Part shown: in pieces, positions 1 to 8,327 of the stretch | Layout of the letters: each line of letters opens with the position of its first letter | How positions within the stretch are numbered: position 1 is the stretch's first letter | Assembly: GCA_949752745.1 (NCBI GenBank) | Contig: OX457034.1 | Location: 31,663,544 to 31,727,543, forward strand | Direction of reading: 5' to 3' | Length of the DNA stretch: 64,000 nt | Source: Protula sp. h YS-2021 | Taxonomy: Eukaryota; Annelida; Polychaeta; Sabellida; Serpulidae | Notes under the pieces: generated by a model | Told to the model about the DNA's origin: nothing | Database searches by the model: none | The model's input: the letters and a program-made list of their open reading frames with translations, nothing else | Position numbers and translations under genes: made by a program

Positions 1-109
1 CTACTAAATTTCAACTTACAATTTAGATGTTTTCAGCATTTTATTTACAGTAGACTTTGTAAACCTAAATAATTAAAATGTACTTCTATTTCCAGCCGAG
101 TGTGAGATG

Positions 110-485
110 TGAGAAATAATTCTGGGGTTACGGTATATACCGCCAACAACTGGAAAAATAAAAATAAATCAAGGGGTAATGTCATTGAATGTGTGATTTG
201 TTTTAAGAACTACAAAAAGATGTATGTATTCCATAGGTAAAAATTGTAATTTATTTCTGCATACAAACAATATGTATTTGCACCAATTATCAACTCTAAA
301 GAAATCAGGTATTACACATATACCACCGACAAAAATGAAAATCCTGTGACTTTCTCAGTGAATTTGTGATATGGTTCAAGAGTTAGAAAGGAATGTATGT
401 ATACCTTTAGTAAAATTTGAACTTTATTTCTGGATACAAGCAATCGGTAGCTGCAACAAGTATCAACAGAAACAAATCACCAGAA
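110..485 (+). repeat. Diverged internal duplication inside the monomer
   Basis: The half at about 110-298 and the half at about 299-485 are colinear. ATATACCGCCAAC (135-147) matches ATATACCACCGAC (318-330), TGAATGTGTGAT (186-197) resembles TGAATTTGTGAT (359-370), and 221-294 aligns without gaps to 394-467 with 59 of 74 positions identical by my hand count. The offset falls from 183 to 173 bp, so small indels lie between. The monomer therefore grew by an old local duplication before the present amplification. The same structure is present in every monomer. Confidence 0.8.
131..142. repeat. Perfect 12-bp palindrome CGGTATATACCG
   Basis: CGGTAT is followed directly by its reverse complement ATACCG. 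It occurs once per monomer, at unit position 131. The corresponding place in the second internal repeat (about 314-328) has lost the symmetry. A dyad of this kind can be a dimeric protein-binding site, but no factor can be named. Confidence 0.7.
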
Positions 486-520
486 AACATTGATGTAAAA
501 ATTCAAAGGTCCAGTACATA

Positions 521-613
521 ATACGGCATATCCTCGTCTCGGACATTTGTCGTTGTCATGTATCTGCGCCGTATGTCGAATTATGCTGACACAGTTGACG
601 CCCCACTCTAGCG
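521..613. other. CpG cluster with 7-bp inverted repeat in each monomer
   Basis: About nine CpG dinucleotides fall within 93 bp of an otherwise AT-rich, CpG-poor unit. ATACGGC (521-527) is the exact reverse complement of GCCGTAT (568-574), with about 40 bp between the arms. The stretch ends in AGTTGACGCC...TAGCG (593-613), a motif that recurs in diverged form in the body of the SINE-like element of the long units. This is a candidate regulatory or methylation-sensitive segment; function is inference only. Confidence 0.45.
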
Positions 614-741
614 CTATTACTCTTATATTTATGACTTCCTTAAAATCTAAGCGGTTATTGTTGCAAGATCAAAGATTTCAATTTAGTTCGTTCGTTGCAT
701 AGACTGCACATCCTAGCTTTTATTTTAGTGTTAATGCATGT

Positions 742-771
742 TTAACTGGCCAGTCGTTAACTGGTCAACCG
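742..771. repeat. 15-bp tandem duplication forming a short hairpin
   Basis: TTAACTGGCCAGTCG (742-756) is followed by TTAACTGGTCAACCG (757-771), with 12 of 15 positions identical. The same stretch can fold: TGGCCAGT (747-754) pairs with ACTGGTCA (760-767) through one G-T wobble around a five-base loop. It is present in every monomer, including the long units. Confidence 0.6.
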
Positions 772-3700
772 TCAATGATGGATAATGGATTTACAGACAT
801 GTCTTGTTATATTTTCCATGTTGATCAAACCAACACAGGTTAAACAAGACCCAAACAGTCTGAGAAATCTGATAGATTCACAGCAGGTTATATACAAATA
901 GTGAAAATGGTTAATTTGGTGGATACGTTAAATTTTGAAAGTGGAATATCTTTAAAAGTATTGGTGATAGAGAGACGGGGATTTGACGAGGTGATATGGC
1001 GAATATGAATTATGTATGATCCAGTAGTGTTTTTAGGCCATTCTGAGCCCTTTAAATTGCACTTTTACAAAGGCAAAGTTTTCTACAGGCGAGTGTTAAA
1101 TGAATGGTTTTAAGAACAGCGAGATAGTTTTTTTATAAATAGATTTGTCTATTTCTTAGTGATTGGATGAATGATCAGATCAGTCCTGGAAAAAACTTCA
1201 CAATAACTATGTAACTGTTTGATATATTTTTTTAAAGTAAACCTTTGTAACCATATACATCCTTCATGTTACCAGTTACCAATACAAATATATGTAATGT
1301 AAGAAGCTACTAAATTTCAACTTACAATTTAGATGTTTTCAGCATTTTATTTACAGTAGACTTTGTAAACCTAAATAATTAAAATGTACTTCTATTTCCA
1401 GCCGAGTGTGAGATGTGAGAAATAATTCTGGGGTTACGGTATATACCGCCAACAACTGGAAAAATAAAAATAAATCAAGGGGTAATGTCATTGAATGTGT
1501 GATTTGTTTTAAGAACTACAAAAAGATGTATGTATTCCATAGGTAAAAATTGTAATTTATTTCTGCATACAAACAATATGTATTTGCACCAATTATCAAC
1601 TCTAAAGAAATCAGGTATTACACATATACCACCGACAAAAATGAAAATCCTGTGACTTTCTCAGTGAATTTGTGATATGGTTCAAGAGTTAGAAAGGAAT
1701 GTATGTATACCTTTAGTAAAATTTGAACTTTATTTCTGGATACAAGCAATCGGTAGCTGCAACAAGTATCAACAGAAACAAATCACCAGAAAACATTGAT
1801 GTAAAAATTCAAAGGTCCAGTACATAATACGGCATATCCTCGTCTCGGACATTTGTCGTTGTCATGTATCTGCGCCGTATGTCGAATTATGCTGACACAG
1901 TTGACGCCCCACTCTAGCGCTATTACTCTTATATTTATGACTTCCTTAAAATCTAAGCGGTTATTGTTGCAAGATCAAAGATTTCAATTTAGTTCGTTCG
2001 TTGCATAGACTGCACATCCTAGCTTTTATTTTAGTGTTAATGCATGTTTAACTGGCCAGTCGTTAACTGGTCAACCGTCAATGATGGATAATGGATTTAC
2101 AGACATGTCTTGTTATATTTTCCATGTTGATCAAACCAACACAGGTTAAACAAGACCCAAACAGTCTGAGAAATCTGATAGATTCACAGCAGGTTATATA
2201 CAAATAGTGAAAATGGTTAATTTGGTGGATACGTTAAATTTTGAAAGTGGAATATCTTTAAAAGTATTGGTGATAGAGAGACGGGGATTTGACGAGGTGA
2301 TATGGCGAATATGAATTATGTATGATCCAGTAGTGTTTTTAGGCCATTCTGAGCCCTTTAAATTGCACTTTTACAAAGGCAAAGTTTTCTACAGGCGAGT
2401 GTTAAATGAATGGTTTTAAGAACAGCGAGATAGTTTTTTTATAAATAGATTTGTCTATTTCTTAGTGATTGGATGAATGATCAGATCAGTCCTGGAAAAA
2501 ACTTCACAATAACTATGTAACTGTTTGATATATTTTTTTAAAGTAAACCTTTGTAACCATATACATCCTTCATGTTACCAGTTACCAATACAAATATATG
2601 TAATGTAAGAAGCTACTAAATTTCAACTTACAATTTAGATGTTTTCAGCATTTTATTTACAGTAGACTTTGTAAACCTAAATAATTAAAATGTACTTCTA
2701 TTTCCAGCCGAGTGTGAGATGTGAGAAATAATTCTGGGGTTACGGTATATACCGCCAACAACTGGAAAAATAAAAATAAATCAAGGGGTAATGTCATTGA
2801 ATGTGTGATTTGTTTTAAGAACTACAAAAAGATGTATGTATTCCATAGGTAAAAATTGTAATTTATTTCTGCATACAAACAATATGTATTTGCACCAATT
2901 ATCAACTCTAAAGAAATCAGGTATTACACATATACCACCGACAAAAATGAAAATCCTGTGACTTTCTCAGTGAATTTGTGATATGGTTCAAGAGTTAGAA
3001 AGGAATGTATGTATACCTTTAGTAAAATTTGAACTTTATTTCTGGATACAAGCAATCGGTAGCTGCAACAAGTATCAACAGAAACAAATCACCAGAAAAC
3101 ATTGATGTAAAAATTCAAAGGTCCAGTACATAATACGGCATATCCTCGTCTCGGACATTTGTCGTTGTCATGTATCTGCGCCGTATGTCGAATTATGCTG
3201 ACACAGTTGACGCCCCACTCTAGCGCTATTACTCTTATATTTATGACTTCCTTAAAATCTAAGCGGTTATTGTTGCAAGATCAAAGATTTCAATTTAGTT
3301 CGTTCGTTGCATAGACTGCACATCCTAGCTTTTATTTTAGTGTTAATGCATGTTTAACTGGCCAGTCGTTAACTGGTCAACCGTCAATGATGGATAATGG
3401 ATTTACAGACATGTCTTGTTATATTTTCCATGTTGATCAAACCAACACAGGTTAAACAAGACCCAAACAGTCTGAGAAATCTGATAGATTCACAGCAGGT
3501 TATATACAAATAGTGAAAATGGTTAATTTGGTGGATACGTTAAATTTTGAAAGTGGAATATCTTTAAAAGTATTGGTGATAGAGAGACGGGGATTTGACG
3601 AGGTGATATGGCGAATATGAATTATGTATGATCCAGTAGTGTTTTTAGGCCATTCTGAGCCCTTTAAATTGCACTTTTACAAAGGCAAAGTTTTCTACAG

Positions 3701-6170
3701 GCGAGTGTTAAATGAATGGTTTTAAGAACAGCGAGATAGTTTTTTTATAAATAGATTTGTCTATTTCTTAGTGATTGGATGAATGATCAGATCAGTCCTG
3801 GAAAAAACTTCACAATAACTATGTAACTGTTTGATATATTTTTTTAAAGTAAACCTTTGTAACCATATACATCCTTCATGTTACCAGTTACCAATACAAA
3901 TATATGTAATGTAAGAAGCTACTAAATTTCAACTTACAATTTAGATGTTTTCAGCATTTTATTTACAGTAGACTTTGTAAACCTAAATAATTAAAATGTA
4001 CTTCTATTTCCAGCCGAGTGTGAGATGTGAGAAATAATTCTGGGGTTACGGTATATACCGCCAACAACTGGAAAAATAAAAATAAATCAAGGGGTAATGT
4101 CATTGAATGTGTGATTTGTTTTAAGAACTACAAAAAGATGTATGTATTCCATAGGTAAAAATTGTAATTTATTTCTGCATACAAACAATATGTATTTGCA
4201 CCAATTATCAACTCTAAAGAAATCAGGTATTACACATATACCACCGACAAAAATGAAAATCCTGTGACTTTCTCAGTGAATTTGTGATATGGTTCAAGAG
4301 TTAGAAAGGAATGTATGTATACCTTTAGTAAAATTTGAACTTTATTTCTGGATACAAGCAATCGGTAGCTGCAACAAGTATCAACAGAAACAAATCACCA
4401 GAAAACATTGATGTAAAAATTCAAAGGTCCAGTACATAATACGGCATATCCTCGTCTCGGACATTTGTCGTTGTCATGTATCTGCGCCGTATGTCGAATT
4501 ATGCTGACACAGTTGACGCCCCACTCTAGCGCTATTACTCTTATATTTATGACTTCCTTAAAATCTAAGCGGTTATTGTTGCAAGATCAAAGATTTCAAT
4601 TTAGTTCGTTCGTTGCATAGACTGCACATCCTAGCTTTTATTTTAGTGTTAATGCATGTTTAACTGGCCAGTCGTTAACTGGTCAACCGTCAATGATGGA
4701 TAATGGATTTACAGACATGTCTTGTTATATTTTCCATGTTGATCAAACCAACACAGGTTAAACAAGACCCAAACAGTCTGAGAAATCTGATAGATTCACA
4801 GCAGGTTATATACAAATAGTGAAAATGGTTAATTTGGTGGATACGTTAAATTTTGAAAGTGGAATATCTTTAAAAGTATTGGTGATAGAGAGACGGGGAT
4901 TTGACGAGGTGATATGGCGAATATGAATTATGTATGATCCAGTAGTGTTTTTAGGCCATTCTGAGCCCTTTAAATTGCACTTTTACAAAGGCAAAGTTTT
5001 CTACAGGCGAGTGTTAAATGAATGGTTTTAAGAACAGCGAGATAGTTTTTTTATAAATAGATTTGTCTATTTCTTAGTGATTGGATGAATGATCAGATCA
5101 GTCCTGGAAAAAACTTCACAATAACTATGTAACTGTTTGATATATTTTTTTAAAGTAAACCTTTGTAACCATATACATCCTTCATGTTACCAGTTACCAA
5201 TACAAATATATGTAATGTAAGAAGCTACTAAATTTCAACTTACAATTTAGATGTTTTCAGCATTTTATTTACAGTAGACTTTGTAAACCTAAATAATTAA
5301 AATGTACTTCTATTTCCAGCCGAGTGTGAGATGTGAGAAATAATTCTGGGGTTACGGTATATACCGCCAACAACTGGAAAAATAAAAATAAATCAAGGGG
5401 TAATGTCATTGAATGTGTGATTTGTTTTAAGAACTACAAAAAGATGTATGTATTCCATAGGTAAAAATTGTAATTTATTTCTGCATACAAACAATATGTA
5501 TTTGCACCAATTATCAACTCTAAAGAAATCAGGTATTACACATATACCACCGACAAAAATGAAAATCCTGTGACTTTCTCAGTGAATTTGTGATATGGTT
5601 CAAGAGTTAGAAAGGAATGTATGTATACCTTTAGTAAAATTTGAACTTTATTTCTGGATACAAGCAATCGGTAGCTGCAACAAGTATCAACAGAAACAAA
5701 TCACCAGAAAACATTGATGTAAAAATTCAAAGGTCCAGTACATAATACGGCATATCCTCGTCTCGGACATTTGTCGTTGTCATGTATCTGCGCCGTATGT
5801 CGAATTATGCTGACACAGTTGACGCCCCACTCTAGCGCTATTACTCTTATATTTATGACTTCCTTAAAATCTAAGCGGTTATTGTTGCAAGATCAAAGAT
5901 TTCAATTTAGTTCGTTCGTTGCATAGACTGCACATCCTAGCTTTTATTTTAGTGTTAATGCATGTTTAACTGGCCAGTCGTTAACTGGTCAACCGTCAAT
6001 GATGGATAATGGATTTTGCAGACATGTCTTGTTATATTTTCCATGTTGATCAAACCAACACAGGTTAAACAAGACCCAAACAGTCTGAGAAATCTGATAG
6101 ATTCACAGCAGGTTATATACAATTCCAGTGACATTGAAAAATGGTGTGTAAAATTACTGATAGAGAATTG

Positions 6171-6231
6171 AATTGGATAGAGCATTGGTTCGGTAAGCCG
6201 AAGGTCCCGAGTTCGACTCCAGCTCGGGGCG
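6171..6231 (+). ncRNA. Degenerate tRNA-like sequence (pseudo-tRNA / SINE head), copy 1
   Basis: From the D-loop onward it follows tRNA layout: 3' D-stem GAGC (6180-6183), anticodon stem TTGGT/GCCGA (6185-6189 with 6197-6201, all five pairs possible with wobbles), loop TCGGTAA with apparent anticodon GGT (6192-6194), variable loop AGGTC, T-loop TTCGACT (6212-6218) and 3' acceptor strand TCGGGGC (6224-6230). GTTCGACTCC (6211-6220) fits the Pol III B box. Against a working tRNA: the 5' acceptor strand and 5' D-stem are missing, base 33 is C and not U, the T-stem has mismatches, and GGT is not a usual eukaryotic threonine anticodon. The A box is degraded. Confidence 0.7.
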
Positions 6232-6471
6232 GCATGCATGCAGGGAATTGACATTTGCTCAAATTGCCTTGGCTAAGCAAATACAGTAGATAAGATCACC
6301 TATGAAGGAATTTAAAGTTGACGCCCACTTAGCGTTTCAGCCATCCCTTAAAAAACATTTTAGAAAGAAGTTAGTTTGGGCATCGTCCAATGACTTTCTT
6401 TATTTGAGTTGCCAAAGTCAATAAAATTATTTATTTTTAAACGATCAAAAGTTTCAGGGAGTGAACTCTGT

Positions 6472-6496
6472 AAAAAAAAAACAAAAAAAAAAAAAA
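6472..6496 (+). repeat. Interrupted A-tract A10-C-A14, copy 1
   Basis: It ends the SINE-like element and corresponds to the pure A35 and A27 tracts in long units 2 and 3. It is the most variable site between the three long units. Confidence 0.9.
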
Positions 6497-6749
6497 CATA
6501 GGTTTTGCCTGTAACACTTTGGTCCCTTTTTATTCTATATTGATATTGAATGTTTCAAGTCAAACCGTAAACAAGAAGAAAAAAGTGTAAGCAACGCCTG
6601 TTTTGAAAGATTTACAATGCAGCAATAAATGTTGCAATCACTCACTTTTTCCCACACCACAATCCAATTCAGATGGGAAGGTATGTAGTTTATAAACAGG
6701 CTCGAGCATCCATACAGATAGTGCTGTGCAGGTTATGGCAGTAATACAG
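6497..6749. other. Unrecognised sequence between A-tail and GC island, copy 1
   Basis: Mixed composition; no gene, repeat or regulatory motif recognised. Equivalent stretches are 25275-25527 and 58412-58664. Minus-strand reading frames that run through here are short and overlap each other in several frames. Confidence 0.5.
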
Positions 6750-6960
6750 TTGGCTGAAAGTTGGCTCGGGAGTGCGAGGGCGTAAGCGTTCCGGTGTTCT
6801 TCGGGACCCGGTGGATCGAGCTGGAACTCGGCTGTAGAAAGGCGAAAGGCGGCGTAAAACCCGCCCGGTATGCCGAAGCCCCGCCACTGACCAATGCACA
6901 CTGTGGTTGATCATTGACGGTGGCTGGGGTGGCCGTATATACGTCAGGCTTCTGGCAGCA
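6750..6960. other. GC-rich, CpG-rich island, copy 1
   Basis: A sharp compositional change from the surrounding AT-rich DNA, with many CpG and CCG/CGG steps. It is the only strongly GC-rich part of a long unit. Its right half carries promoter-like motifs. Three overlapping minus-strand open frames (74-87 codons) sit here, as expected from GC-rich sequence poor in stop codons; none resembles a protein I recognise. Confidence 0.75.
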
Positions 6961-6970
6961 AGCCATAATA
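6858..6970 (+). promoter_or_regulatory. Candidate Pol II promoter: GC boxes, CCAAT, TATA-like, copy 1
   Basis: Plus-strand order: CCCGCCC (6860-6866), GCCCCGCC (6878-6885, the reverse complement of a GGCGGGGC GC box), CCAAT (6891-6895) and TATATA (6936-6941). The 45-bp step from CCAAT to TATATA is close to that in classical animal promoters (CCAAT near -75, TATA near -30), so a start near 6965 would be expected. The motif order and spacing are seen; promoter activity is inference. Downstream sequence has no long open frame, so a product would be non-coding. AATAAA at 7502-7507 and 7616-7621 could end a short transcript. Confidence 0.45.
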
Positions 6971-7210
6971 TATATCCTGCACTGCACGCTTCACTTTTTG
7001 TTTTTTTTTACCTTTGATTATGTTTTATTTTATCCAAGAGGTAGGTTATTGTTTCTACTTCATACAAAACTTATGCAAGATTTAATCATATTTTATTGCT
7101 GGTGCATGCACATAGAAGGCTCTAGAATATGCACAACAGTATTCCACACTCCTCTAGTATCGCTTGTTCAATGCTCTTTCAATCCAACTGGACAATCAAA
7201 AGCTGTGCGT

Positions 7211-7248
7211 CTCACACTTCTTGATCTCTCTCACACTGCTTGATCTCT
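7211..7248 (+). repeat. 19-bp tandem duplication, copy 1
   Basis: CTCACACTTCTTGATCTCT (7211-7229) is followed directly by CTCACACTGCTTGATCTCT (7230-7248), with one mismatch. It is identical in all three long units, so it predates their divergence. Confidence 0.9.
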
Positions 7249-7918
7249 TCAATCATGGCATTCTACCTACGTCAGTTGCAGAGTTACTTCGGGATTGAAG
7301 GCACAGAGTACGATCGTTGTACCTTACTAAGATCGAGGATGTATATTCAGACACCGTAATATCATACTGAATTTTACTTCAGGTTTTAAACAAATATTAA
7401 GTAGTCTTAAAACTGTTTGATTTTACATACACCGTTTATAAGAGAATGACATTGAAGCATTAACTTTGGCCATTTTTTCTATCTTAAACCATTTCAAAGA
7501 GAATAAAATACTCAGACAAAAGTACAGATGCTCAATAATCTTTCAGATCAAGGCAGATCGATGAACTTTCTAAAATACATAAACCTATTTTATTGCTAAA
7601 CATTAAAATATCTGCAATAAAGAAAATTTTAATGGTTATAAAAGTAAGATTGTAATGTGTGGATAAGTTTGTACAGTGTAGCTAAAGTGAAAAGGTGGTA
7701 GTAGAATTTGCAAAGTGGGGATACCTGCTTGACCTCTTCCGAGGATCATAATTTTAAAACTGATCTATGTGAAAATAAAAGAAGAAAGTTAATTTTCCTT
7801 GGAAAATAATAAAAAGTCAAATATATTGTACTTGCGATTGAAGAAAAATGGGCACGGTTGGGGAGAGGAAGAGCAAAGGAAGACGGATGTATGTAAATGT
7901 CTTGAGTAATAATGTGAA
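7249..7918. other. AT-rich tail of the long-form segment, copy 1
   Basis: No gene recognised. It contains AATAAA at 7502-7507 and 7616-7621. The equivalent stretches are 26026-26695 and 59164-59833; the only difference I saw in or near them is C to G at 59181 in copy 3. Confidence 0.5.
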
Positions 7919-8327
7919 ATAGTGAAAGTGGTTAATTTGGTGGATAGGTTAAATTTTGAAAGTGGAATATCTTTAAAAGTATTGGTGATAGAGAGACGGG
8001 GATTTGACGAGGTGATATGGCGAATATGAATTATGTATGATCCAGTAGTGTTTTTAGGCCATTCTGAGCCCTTTAAATTGCACTTTTACAAAGGCAAAGT
8101 TTTCTACAGGCGAGTGTTAAATGAATGGTTTTAAGAACAGCGAGATAGTTTTTTTATAAATAGATTTGTCTATTTCTTAGTGATTGGATGAATGATCAGA
8201 TCAGTCCTGGAAAAAACTTCACAATAACTATGTAACTGTTTGATATATTTTTTTAAAGTAAACCTTTGTAACCATATACATCCTTCATGTTACCAGTTAC
8301 CAATACAAATATATGTAATGTAAGAAG

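Larger units (their letters stand above)
1..1306 (+). repeat. Reference canonical monomer
   Basis: Used here as the coordinate frame for unit positions. In order it holds: a 12-bp palindrome at 131-142; a diverged internal duplication at about 110-298 and 299-485; a CpG-rich stretch with an inverted repeat at 521-613; a 15-bp tandem duplication with a hairpin at 742-771; the site that carries the 1.8 kb segment in long units (after about 897); and AT-rich sequence with two T7 runs (about 1127-1133 and 1227-1233). Stops are frequent in all frames, so the monomer looks non-coding. I recognise no rRNA, snRNA or tRNA gene in it. Confidence 0.93.
1..5224 (+). repeat. Block A: four canonical 1306-bp monomers
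   Basis: Monomers start at 1, 1307, 2613 and 3919. I saw no substitution among them by eye. The array clearly continues to the left, because position 1 falls at an arbitrary phase of the unit and not at an array edge. No gene is visible. Confidence 0.97.
6171..6496 (+). mobile_element. SINE-like element with tRNA-like head, copy 1
   Basis: A tRNA-like head (6171-6231), an unrelated body of about 240 bp and a terminal A-tract (6472-6496) in this order are the hallmark of a tRNA-derived SINE. AATAAA lies at 6420-6425, about 46 bp before the tail. The 5' end is uncertain, because the acceptor and 5' D-stem parts of the tRNA are not recognisable upstream of 6171. I see no convincing target-site duplication: the sequence after the tail (CATAGGTTTTGCC) is not repeated before the head. 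The element is therefore old or was rearranged after insertion. I cannot assign the body to a named SINE family. Confidence 0.6.
6123..7918 (+). other. 1.8 kb long-form-specific segment, copy 1
   Basis: The left junction reads TATATACAA then TTCCAGTGAC; the right junction reads AATGTG then AAATAGTGAAAG. The canonical monomer reads TATACAAATAGTGAAAA here. The only shared bases at the breakpoints are AA, and I see no target-site duplication or terminal inverted repeats around the segment. That fits loss of the segment from a long ancestor by microhomology as well as it fits an insertion. Copy 1 differs from copies 2 and 3 by an extra ATGC in GGCATGCATGC (about 6231-6241) and by a C interrupting the A-tail. 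Confidence 0.9.
5225..8327 (+). repeat. Long-form unit 1 (3103 bp)
   Basis: The left part (5225-6122) and right part (7919-8327) are canonical monomer sequence; 1796 bp of extra sequence lies between. Left-side private change: TG replaces A at 6017-6018. Substitutions shared with the other two long units and with no canonical monomer are A to G at 7928 (unit position 907) and C to G at 7947 (unit position 926), both within 30 bp of the right junction. Confidence 0.95.

Noticed and set aside
374..386. B-box-like GGTTCAAGAG in each canonical monomer (GGTTCAAGAGC in block D)
   Set aside because: Only the first half fits the B box, the CC end is missing, and no acceptable A box or tRNA fold lies upstream.
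690..706. CENP-B-box-like TTCGTTCGTTG
   Set aside because: It lacks the required central A and the CGGG half of the consensus; no better match was seen on either strand.
1..1306. Monomer as a tandem RNA gene unit (5S rRNA, snRNA, spliced leader, histone)
   Set aside because: I compared remembered hallmark motifs of 5S, U1, U2, U4, U5 and U6 and the histone 3' stem-loop and found no convincing match on the plus strand; the minus strand was scanned less thoroughly.
5955..6254. Minus-strand frames crossing the tRNA-like sequence (also at 24769-24957 and 57914-58102)
   Set aside because: The residues around WSRTRDLRLTEP are simply the antisense translation of the tRNA-like head, a well-known source of false proteins.
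6638..6987. Overlapping minus-strand open frames of 74-87 codons in the GC island (also at 25416-25765 and 58553-58902)
   Set aside because: Three different frames are open over the same DNA, which is what stop-poor GC-rich sequence gives; the products match no family I recognise, and copy differences show no coding constraint.
6914..7243. Plus-strand open frame of 109-111 codons in each long unit (also 25685-26020 and 58829-59158)
   Set aside because: The N-terminal part changes frame between copies because of a T9/T8 run, the product is low-complexity and hydrophobic, and the start codon lies upstream of the TATA-like box. More likely non-coding.
6123..7918. The 1.8 kb segment as a single autonomous transposon or integrated virus
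   Set aside because: No terminal repeats, no target-site duplication, and no transposase, reverse transcriptase or other recognisable mobile-element protein.
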